The position numbers and the translations under genes were made by a program. From an uncultured Devosia sp. (GTDB lineage: Bacteria > Pseudomonadota > Alphaproteobacteria > Rhizobiales > Devosiaceae): 5,264 nt of DNA. Each line of letters starts with the position of its first letter. Within the stretch, counting starts at the first letter, position 1. Of the stretch, positions 1 to 5,264 are shown piece by piece. The stretch spans positions 1 through 5,264 of the forward strand of contig CAJYKO010000413.1 in assembly GCA_913775215.1 (NCBI GenBank). Direction: 5' to 3'. The notes under the pieces were generated by a model. That model was not told the origin of the DNA. It was given only the letters and a program-made list of their open reading frames with translations, and did no database searches.

Positions 1-605
1 GCCGCAGCATCCGTGTCGTCCTGCACGATCTGCAGGGCACCGCCGAGGTCACCTTCGACGGAAATATGGTCGGACCTGTCGGCGAACGCCTTCCAGCCCT
101 TGTCAGCGCTGGCCGCGAGAATGGTTCGGCCGGATGACCGGGCCCACTGCTCCAAGCTCATCAGTGCGATCGCGTCCGGGAACTCGCTCTTCTTCTCACC
201 GCTGGCTTCGAACGGCGCTGTGGGCTCGAAGTATGCCTTGAGCAGCGTGTCCACGGTAGCGAGGTTCGCGGGTACGACTTCGGCTCCGGTGCCATCTAGA
301 AACGCCGCGACCGCACCACGGGCAATCTCCCGGGAGTCGGCCAGCGCCGCTTTCGCCGCCATTGCTGCTTCCTCGTTGATCAGGCCGGCTCCGGCTGCCT
401 TGTTAAGCGACGAGAGCACGGCGTCTCGCGTCTTCCTCGTGTGAGCCTGCAGATGCTTGAGCGTCTCGCGCACGACTATCTCGGAGATAACGAACTTGAC
501 CGGACCGTCTTTAAACTGCTCAAGTTGCCCGAGGAGGCCCGTCTTGAAGTCCATGCCACCATGGATGATTGTGTTGGTGTCAATTGTGAAGGCGTCATAG
601 GGCAC
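1..605 (-). CDS. PIN-domain protein, DUF4935-like predicted ribonuclease (3' end cut by window edge)
   Basis: A minus-strand frame starts at GTG (605-603) and is open through base 1, giving 201 residues without a stop. Translation shows the PIN acidic residues in order: Asp9 in FTIDTNTII, Glu47 in SEIVVRETLKH (Glu42 is also nearby), Asp144 in EFPDAIALMSLEQWA and Asp168 in AASADKGW. Between them is an Ala-rich helical insert (about 56-105). The EFPDAIAL and S-x-D-K-x-W pattern followed by an ISVEGDLGGAL segment is what I recall from the DUF4935 branch of PIN domains. PIN proteins cut single-stranded or structured RNA with metal ions bound by these acids. GAAGGA sits 8 bases upstream of the GTG, and an in-frame stop at 641-639 rules out another upstream start. 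The C-terminus is missing only because the window ends. No small antitoxin-like gene lies immediately upstream, so a toxin-antitoxin role is not shown. Confidence 0.85.
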   Translation of the reverse strand, partial: MPYDAFTIDTNTIIHGGMDFKTGLLGQLEQFKDGPVKFVISEIVVRETLKHLQAHTRKTRDAVLSSLNKAAGAGLINEEAAMAAKAALADSREIARGAVAAFLDGTGAEVVPANLATVDTLLKAYFEPTAPFEASGEKKSEFPDAIALMSLEQWARSSGRTILAASADKGWKAFADRSDHISVEGDLGGALQIVQDDTDAA

Positions 606-613
606 AGGAGGCG
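606..613 (-). promoter_or_regulatory. Spacer that sets the GTG start of the PIN gene (ribosome binding site GAAGGA just upstream at 614-619)
   Basis: Reading the minus strand, GAAGGA (614-619) is followed by 8 bases and then GTG at 605. No ATG lies in frame between the upstream stop (641-639) and the Asp9 motif, so this site decides the start. Confidence 0.6.
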
Positions 614-827
614 TCCTTCGGCGGGTGGGTGGCGTCGCTCAGCCCCAGCCTTAGCGTAGCATTTGATATCAGTCTAAACCTGCTGGGGATCGATAGTGCT
701 CTCTGAGACACGGCCAGGCTTGTGCAAACGAAATTGGGAGAAGGCCCGCGCATCTAAAGCAACAGACTAGGTGTTTGATCCCAAGGTTTGATGGTACGAT
801 CCCTTCGTTGGAATGGAAGGAAGCCGT

Positions 828-920
828 ATGGGGCAGGTGCGTCATGTGAACGCCACGACCACGCTCGCCGTCCTTCAGCAGCATTACCAAGAGGGCGCTC
901 CCAGCGCCGATCAGCGCTGA
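828..920 (+). mobile_element. Remnant of the 5' end of an IS481-family transposase gene
   Basis: An ATG at 828 is preceded by GGAAGGAAG (815-823), a strong ribosome binding site. Its first residues, MGQVRHVNATTTLAV, closely resemble the N-terminus I recall for IS481-family transposases (MGQV-x-H-x-x-ATTT-x-AV). After about residue 15 the similarity stops: the usual helix-turn-helix region is absent and the frame ends at TGA 918-920 after 30 codons. The element therefore appears cut around 873. The recognition rests on a short motif from memory, so it is tentative; a small unrelated ORF is the alternative. Confidence 0.4.
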
Positions 921-1104
921 CAAGTTGGTAACGTTCGACAAGGGCGCGACCGCGGCAGCGGGGACGACGGGGGTGGCAGCGGCTGCGGCCGCCGCTGCAT
1001 GGGCTTGAACATTCGCGAGAGAGGCAACCGGTATCGAAAGTCTTGGGCGTGGCGCAAAGCATAGGGAAGCCGCAAAGCTTCAAAAAAGCATCACAACGAA
1101 AGCC

Positions 1105-3078
1105 TTAATCCGGTTCGTCAGGCTCAAGCCATTCGAGGGGAACGAGAGCGTGGTCGCGCCACTGTTCGGCAAGCACGACATGGTCCAGGCCGCCCCAGAC
1201 GTCCTCATCAGCATGGTCCAGGACGATGACCTGCAGTCGACCCGACGCTTTGCCGACTTGTTCGCCGAGCAAGGCAAATACCTTCCGGACCGCTTCGACA
1301 TCCTGATCGCGCCAGGATATTGGATCGGACCTGTCCTCGCCTGCCGCGCGCCGTGGAAAATAGACTTGGCTGGGCTGATCGTAGATCAGGAAGCCGGGAA
1401 CAGGGTGATGGGGCAAAGCCAGGAAGAAGGTCTGCAGGGCCAGGGTGAGCGCGACATGATAGGCGAGCCAGTTCGCGCCACTTCCGATTTCCCAGAGATA
1501 ATCGTCACGCGTTCCGCGAATCACCTTCACCGTGAGATCTTGGATCATGAGCCGCACCGGCGCGTCGGGCCATTCGGCGTCGAGCCGCGGAATTAGTCGG
1601 CCCGTTGTCGCTTCGATACTGTCGAGGGCATTGCGGACCTTGCGCTGAATTTCGCTTTCTGAGACCCGCCGTTGCAATTCCGCGATCTGAGCCTTGAGGG
1701 CATCGATCTGCTGACGAAGCCCCGCCGATTGATCCGTCCTGTCATAAAGCTCCAGCGCCTGTTCGAGCCGCCCAAGGAAGCGCTCCATGCGATCGAACCG
1801 GTCGATCGCTTGCTTCGCTTGCTGAGAGTTGCGTTCGAGCAGCCCAATCTCACGCTTGATTTCGTTCAGCCGGATCAGAAAGGTCTCGGCATCCGCACGC
1901 AGCCGCAGGATTTCTTTATCGAGCGTGTCCGACACACTGGGGTGGGTTCGAAGTCTGACCTCGATTGCGGCCAGAGCATCGCTGAGTTGCTCGACCTTCT
2001 CGCGGCCGCCCGCACCCAGCAGCGCGATCACATCCTCCGGTCGGCCGTCCGGCAAGAGCTGCTTCAACCATTCCGAGATCGCGAGACGATCGCGCTGGAT
2101 TCGCAGCGCGCTTCCATAGGCGTCGCTGCTTTCGATCAGCCGGCGGAGTTCCGTCAGACGCTGTCGCCGCTGGGTCAGTTCGCGCGCGACCTTGGTTTCC
2201 TCGTCGCGCAGTTCCTTTAGGCGCACAAGCGCGGCATCTACTCCGGCAATGGTTGGATGAGCAGCTTCGCTGTTCGCGGCGACCACGCCACGCAGAAGGT
2301 CGACAATGTCGGGCCATTCGGTCGGAATGACCTGGTCCGGCGGAAGCAGCCCGAATTCGATTGCCTGCCGGAGCCAGGAGGTCGCTTCAAGCCGCCAGGC
2401 GTTGCCGGCGGTCACGAACGCACGAAGATCAGCCTCCCGTCGCCGCAGCAACCGATTCAACCGGTCAAGCTCATGCCGCGCCTGCAGGACGTCTGCGGTG
2501 ACCGCCTGAAGGATGTAGGGAAAGATCGTCTTCAGCTTGTCGCGATGCTCGCTCGTATCCGCCTTGAAGAACATGACGTCGGGATTGGCGACGATGTTTT
2601 GCGGCTGGAACGTGAACGCCATTAGGTCGCGAAAGCTAGGTCGGGATTGTGCGGCCGCGTCGGAATCTGGATCGAAACCCAAATTGGTGAGCCCGGCCAA
2701 TCGGTCGAGCATCTTCTTGACGTTCTTTTGGGTGGTATCCTTGCCCTCGATCCGATGCGGAACCTCGACAACATCGCCCTCGATAAGGACCATGTCGCCT
2801 GTGCTTTGTTGATCGCCCGGCTCTCGCCGCGCGAGGAGCTTCTGGCCTTCGACCGTGTCGATCACGACACCGAACCAACTGCAGTTTTCACGGATGACGC
2901 CGACCGGGATCGCGCATTTGTCGGAGGCAAGGCAGTAATCGATAATCGGTATCACGGCCGACTTGCCGGTTTTTGACGCGCCGCTGATTACGTTCACAAC
3001 GCCGGGGTGGAAGTCGAGTTCGCGGGGTTTTTCGTCCGCACGCGGCCAGAGGATCAATTTGCGAAGCTGAAAATACAT
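1105..3078 (-). CDS. ABC-3C ATPase, SMC/RecF-like with DUF3732 C-terminal region
   Basis: This 657-residue cytoplasmic ATPase has a split ABC head with coiled coils between the halves. The N-terminal half carries Walker A G33-ASKTGKS-40, an IIDYCLAS...IPVGVIRE block (45-64) typical of this family, and a Q-loop region FTFQPQNIVANP (155-166). Residues about 190-490 are rich in heptad-like Leu, Arg and Glu and form two predicted coiled-coil stretches around a helical middle. The C-terminal half has the signature-like GSGANW (532-537), Walker B FLIYDQPSQVYFP (563-575) and the H-loop VIVLDHAD (617-624). Walker B has Gln568 where most ABC ATPases have the catalytic Glu; I recall this as a DUF3732 family trait rather than a mutation. 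It is the last gene of the operon, translationally coupled by TAATG, with TTGAGGA 10 bases upstream of the ATG. Its likely role is DNA-structure sensing and control of the nuclease-bearing partner, by analogy with LmuB/DdmC. The family call is strong; the trigger is unknown. Confidence 0.92.
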   Translation of the reverse strand: MYFQLRKLILWPRADEKPRELDFHPGVVNVISGASKTGKSAVIPIIDYCLASDKCAIPVGVIRENCSWFGVVIDTVEGQKLLARREPGDQQSTGDMVLIEGDVVEVPHRIEGKDTTQKNVKKMLDRLAGLTNLGFDPDSDAAAQSRPSFRDLMAFTFQPQNIVANPDVMFFKADTSEHRDKLKTIFPYILQAVTADVLQARHELDRLNRLLRRREADLRAFVTAGNAWRLEATSWLRQAIEFGLLPPDQVIPTEWPDIVDLLRGVVAANSEAAHPTIAGVDAALVRLKELRDEETKVARELTQRRQRLTELRRLIESSDAYGSALRIQRDRLAISEWLKQLLPDGRPEDVIALLGAGGREKVEQLSDALAAIEVRLRTHPSVSDTLDKEILRLRADAETFLIRLNEIKREIGLLERNSQQAKQAIDRFDRMERFLGRLEQALELYDRTDQSAGLRQQIDALKAQIAELQRRVSESEIQRKVRNALDSIEATTGRLIPRLDAEWPDAPVRLMIQDLTVKVIRGTRDDYLWEIGSGANWLAYHVALTLALQTFFLALPHHPVPGFLIYDQPSQVYFPRRAAGEDRSDPISWRDQDVEAVRKVFALLGEQVGKASGRLQVIVLDHADEDVWGGLDHVVLAEQWRDHALVPLEWLEPDEPD

Positions 3079-3587
3079 TAAAAATCGATCCTCAAGGTCG
3101 AGGCAATCTGCGGAAGTCCGAGCTTAGAAAACCAGTAGCCGATCTTGTCGGCAGCGGCCGGGAAACCCTTCAGCCGTTCCGGAATGGCGGGCTTCTTTAC
3201 CTCTAGGAGATCGAGCGGATATCCGTGGAGCAAAGCTGAGGCATGGTCGATCCGGATGAGGCGCGAGGTCGATGCGACGCCGATAGACTGGAGCGTCAGC
3301 GGGCGGAGCAGGCGCGCGCGCGAATGCAGTTCGATAAGCACTTCGCGCTCACGTTCGAATTTGGCTGCGAACAACGTGAGGCCCGATGCCTTTCTGGTAG
3401 ACGTGACGGCCTCGAATGTCTGACGGTGCAGCAGCATCGGCAGGACCAAAAAGGCGAGCAGTGCTGGCGCTGCGTCAGGACCATCTTCCTGATAGCCCAA
3501 CGTGAAATTCCAGATCAGATAGGCGCCGATGGCGGGGTTCTGAACGAGGTCGAGTTCGGTGAGGTTCGGGCTGACGAGGGCCGTCAT
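3078..3587 (-). CDS. Three-component ABC system middle component
   Basis: This 169-residue soluble protein matches the pattern of ABC-3C middle components. It has an opening QNPAIGAYLIWNF (residues 16-28) followed by GY, a hydrophobic FLVLPMLLHRQTFEAV stretch (46-61), STRKASGL, then a charged helix and the LHSRARLLRPLTLQSIGVAS segment. It ends in an AADKIGYWFSKLG motif and a short hydrophobic tail. No catalytic motif is visible. In this class the middle component is thought to bridge the ATPase and the effector, by analogy with LmuC of Lamassu; that role is inferred. Its ATG overlaps the stop of the upstream gene (ATGA), and a GCGAGG ribosome binding site lies 7 bases before it. Its TAA overlaps the ATPase start by one base (TAATG). 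The length is typical and nothing looks truncated. No membrane helix is evident beyond the short hydrophobic stretch, which is more likely a buried core helix. Confidence 0.87.
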   Translation of the reverse strand: MTALVSPNLTELDLVQNPAIGAYLIWNFTLGYQEDGPDAAPALLAFLVLPMLLHRQTFEAVTSTRKASGLTLFAAKFEREREVLIELHSRARLLRPLTLQSIGVASTSRLIRIDHASALLHGYPLDLLEVKKPAIPERLKGFPAAADKIGYWFSKLGLPQIASTLRIDF

Positions 3588-4753
3588 TCAGGAGCCTCGC
3601 CAAGCAGGGCTTTATAATCGGCGTGCCAACCCACAAGGCGCCGGTCGGCCAAATCATTGTAACTGCTATGGACGAAATGGCCTGGAACGGCTCGTCCTTC
3701 GAGCGTGGCCTGATGTTGAGCACATTGGCGGTAGACAAGCCTCCCCTGAACCGGTGCCGATCGATCGCTGTGGAGATCTGCGACATCCCCCCGGATCATA
3801 CCGTGCCGACGCACGAGATCATCGTCCCAAGTGTCGAGGCTGCCCGGAAAGATGACACCGCGGTCCGCCCAATCGGCCTTGTCGGCCGATGCGCGCAGAT
3901 AATCGCTGACCGCCCTTAGTCGCTCTTCATCGTTCGCTTCGACGAGTTCGAGTTGACGGATGAAGGTCGGTCGCGTGGAGGCTACGTCCGTGACGAGGTC
4001 TTCGCTCGGAGCACCCCCGAAAGAGGTTAGCAAACCGGGAAGATTATTTTGTCTTACAAAGGCATGAAAATCGCGGCGGAATGCATCCGCATCGAGGATT
4101 GGCCTTTCACCGCGCTGGATCAGGCGATCGAGTAACTGCTTGGCTTGGCCGATGCCCGATTTGATGAGGACATCGATCTGGCTCTCGCTGATGATAGGCG
4201 CCAAGACGGCGCGGATGGCGTCGAGCGGATCGGCCCCCTCGGAATCGAACTTGAATCGGGCCACAATATCCGTTTGCTGTGCGATGGGCGCATCGAGAAA
4301 GGGCAGCAGATACTCCGCGCAACCGGGAGACGCCTTCAGCTTCGCAAGCTTGGTTCGAATCAGTTTCAGCGATGCCTCGGCCGCAGCCGCATCGCCAGCG
4401 GCAGAAAGTAACTGAACGAAGGCGCCTGTCTTTCGGGGTGTCACATACAGGCAAAATTCGGTCAGCTTCGGATCTATTTCCTCCGCTACGATCATCGCGC
4501 GCCAATTCTCAAATGCCTTCCAGAGGTCATAGGCCCAGTCCGAGACCGGATTCTGGCGCAGCGCGCTCTTGGTCTGCTCCAGCACAAGCTTGCCGTCGGC
4601 GTGGTGGACGGCCACGTCATCCTTGTATTCCAGGGATACCTTCGCGCCTTTAGGTGCGATCAGGAGGTGATAAAAGACGCGAACGGGCTGCAGCGCGAAA
4701 CCGAGATACTGGCCCGGCGCACTGTGCTTGGCAGGTCTCGTCTCGGCGTTCAT
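3584..4753 (-). CDS. ABC-3C system effector/partner protein: N-terminal PD-(D/E)XK-like nuclease region plus ABC-3C C-terminal region
   Basis: First gene of the three-gene cassette, 389 residues from the ATG. The N-terminal third (about residues 12-100) starts with an APGQYLGF segment. It then shows Glu42, Asp45/Asp46 in EYKDDVAV and Glu59-Gln60-x-Lys62 in LVLEQTKSA, followed by a DLWKAFENW helix (76-84). This order of Asp, then Glu/Gln-x-Lys, after a Gly/Gln-containing helix fits the Cap4/DUF4297-like restriction-endonuclease fold used as effector in Lamassu-type systems. The C-terminus (about 290-389) has the pattern I associate with ABC-3C partner domains: GHF (358-360), a Ser-Ser-Tyr...Leu-Ala-Asp stretch (363-370) and VGWH (374-377). 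The middle is mostly helical and unassigned. I chose the ATG over an in-frame TTG 33 bases upstream because GAGGGAG lies 8 bases before the ATG. The stop overlaps the next start as ATGA. Cassette membership is firm; nuclease activity is inferred. Confidence 0.82.
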   Translation of the reverse strand: MNAETRPAKHSAPGQYLGFALQPVRVFYHLLIAPKGAKVSLEYKDDVAVHHADGKLVLEQTKSALRQNPVSDWAYDLWKAFENWRAMIVAEEIDPKLTEFCLYVTPRKTGAFVQLLSAAGDAAAAEASLKLIRTKLAKLKASPGCAEYLLPFLDAPIAQQTDIVARFKFDSEGADPLDAIRAVLAPIISESQIDVLIKSGIGQAKQLLDRLIQRGERPILDADAFRRDFHAFVRQNNLPGLLTSFGGAPSEDLVTDVASTRPTFIRQLELVEANDEERLRAVSDYLRASADKADWADRGVIFPGSLDTWDDDLVRRHGMIRGDVADLHSDRSAPVQGRLVYRQCAQHQATLEGRAVPGHFVHSSYNDLADRRLVGWHADYKALLGEAPE

Positions 4754-4761
4754 CGGATCAA

Positions 4762-4768
4762 CTCCCTC
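4762..4768 (-). promoter_or_regulatory. Ribosome binding site GAGGGAG of the first operon gene
   Basis: GAGGGAG on the minus strand lies 8 bases before the ATG at 4753-4751. An alternative in-frame TTG at 4786 has no comparable purine-rich site upstream and would place this sequence inside the coding region, so the ATG is preferred. Confidence 0.7.
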
Positions 4769-4775
4769 GGGAGCA

Positions 4776-4804
4776 ATGCTGTTCAAGTCCCAGTACTAGG
4801 TCAA
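4776..4804 (-). promoter_or_regulatory. Weak candidate promoter of the ABC-3C operon
   Basis: TTGACC (4804-4799) matches five of six bases of the -35 consensus and lies 17 bases from CAGCAT (4781-4776), which matches only three of six at -10. The position, about 25-50 bases upstream of the ATG and just before the ribosome binding site, is plausible. The -10 is poor and no operator-like inverted repeat was seen around it. Confidence 0.22.
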
Positions 4805-5264
4805 GCCATGATGGCCGTGAATTGAAACCCCGGTCACGATCGAGACGTTGATGGCAATGAAGCGTCGACTGGGAGAATCTGCGAGATCAGATCAATATTC
4901 GTCGTGCCGACATGCTCGCACAGTCCCGCTTAGCCGATCGCGCAAATGTCAGATCTTGCTAGAAGCCGACACTTGGCGATGCGACGGGAATGACGGCTTT
5001 ATCCCAAATCGAGCCATTCGACCAGCGCTCCCGCAACATGAACCAATGACCGGAGTTGGGAAGTCGAAAAGCGCCGGCGAGTGTCGACAAATGGGTCCTC
5101 GCGGCCGCTAGGCTGCCAGGCCGGTAGCGAGCCATTCCCGGCCATTCTGTGAATCGGCTCGGCATCCCGAAACCGGCCGATCCGCCAACCGTCAGCAGTC
5201 CCGTTTCTCCATGTTCAACAGACCGTCTTGGGAAAACGCAATCGGGAACAGATTTCGGGAAGGC
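4805..5264. other. Upstream region without a recognisable gene
   Basis: No tRNA, repeat array or known protein was recognised. A minus-strand frame is open from the right edge to a stop at about 4961-4959 (roughly 101 codons, with an internal ATG at 5165). Its composition, rich in Arg, Gly, Pro, Ser and Trp, shows no domain, and no good ribosome binding site precedes the ATG. Plus-strand frames here are equally featureless. It may be decayed coding DNA. Confidence 0.5.

Larger units (their letters stand above)
606..1104. other. Intergenic stretch with no supported intact gene
   Basis: About 500 bases separate the ATPase stop from the PIN gene start. The stretch holds the IS481-like remnant on the plus strand. 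On the minus strand a frame is open from 1079 to a stop at 669, but it has no ATG before the hydrophobic part, contains an eight-alanine run (975-998) and reads through the reverse complement of the transposase remnant. I do not call it a gene. A GAAGC/GCTTC hairpin (1066-1081) is present, but without a following T-run on either strand it is not a convincing terminator. Confidence 0.6.
1105..4753 (-). other. ABC-three-component (Lamassu-like) defence cassette, predicted operon
   Basis: Three same-strand genes are fused by a 4-base overlap (ATGA at 3584-3587) and a 1-base overlap (TAATG at 3076-3080). The order is nuclease/partner protein, middle component, SMC-like ATPase. This is the standard composition of ABC-3C conflict systems, of which Lamassu and DdmABC are tested antiphage or antiplasmid members. 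No other gene is inserted. No clear rho-independent terminator follows the ATPase stop: a T6 run is present about 20 bases downstream but no strong stem precedes it. Immunity function is inferred from architecture. Confidence 0.82.

Noticed and set aside
13..659. Plus-strand open frames (13-444 and 441-659)
   Set aside because: They lie antisense to the PIN-domain frame, which carries all the catalytic motifs. Their products are Ser/Ala/Arg-rich without any domain.
1066..1087. Hairpin GAAGC-loop-GCTTC next to a T6/A6 run as operon terminator
   Set aside because: On the transcribed minus strand the T-run comes before the stem, not after it. On the plus strand the stem is followed by A residues. 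The stem is only five base pairs.
1150..2976. Several plus-strand open frames of 90-180 codons opposite the ATPase gene
   Set aside because: They mirror the codon structure of the strongly supported ATPase gene and show no motif, ribosome binding site or domain of their own.
3296..3855. Overlapping plus- and minus-strand frames across the middle component and the end of the first gene
   Set aside because: They are shadows of two genes with clear family motifs and coupled starts.
4754..4786. Eleven-codon N-terminal extension from a TTG start on the first operon gene
   Set aside because: The TTG has no ribosome binding site, whereas GAGGGAG lies at ideal distance from the internal ATG at 4753.
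4805..5264. Possible tRNA, attachment site or CRISPR repeats upstream of the operon
   Set aside because: I found no cloverleaf-like arrangement, no spaced direct repeats and no long inverted repeat by reading both strands.

Overview
The window is GC-rich and its codon use favours G or C at third positions. Gene content and codon style suggest a proteobacterium, most likely an alphaproteobacterium such as a rhizobial or sphingomonad lineage. That assignment is inference, because no rRNA or housekeeping gene is present. All supported genes lie on the minus strand, so the window is read from right to left.

The centre (4753 down to 1105) is a compact three-gene operon. It has the architecture of an ABC-three-component (ABC-3C) conflict system, the broader group that includes the Lamassu and DdmABC defence systems. 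In transcription order the genes are: (1) a 389-residue protein with an N-terminal PD-(D/E)XK-like nuclease region and a C-terminal ABC-3C partner region; (2) a 169-residue middle component; (3) a 657-residue SMC/RecF-like ABC ATPase of the DUF3732 type, with long coiled coils and an unusual Walker B (Tyr-Asp-Gln-Pro-Ser-Gln). The genes overlap by 4 bases (ATGA) and 1 base (TAATG), which points to coupled translation of subunits of one complex. By analogy with Lamassu, the ATPase and middle component would sense abnormal DNA, such as phage replication structures or plasmids, and release the nuclease. This function is inferred.

The left end (605 down to 1) holds the start of a second minus-strand gene. 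It begins at GTG and runs off the left edge. It encodes a PIN-domain ribonuclease-like protein of the DUF4935 type, with all four expected acidic residues visible.

Between these two (606-1104) is about 500 bases without a supported intact gene. It contains a short plus-strand stretch (from 828) with a good ribosome binding site, whose first 15 residues resemble the N-terminus of IS481-family transposases before the frame ends early. This looks like a transposon remnant. The right-hand 510 bases (4754-5264) hold the upstream region of the operon, with one weak promoter candidate, and a minus-strand frame open to the right edge that I do not recognise. A likely defence cassette, a PIN nuclease and transposon debris together look like accessory or island DNA.
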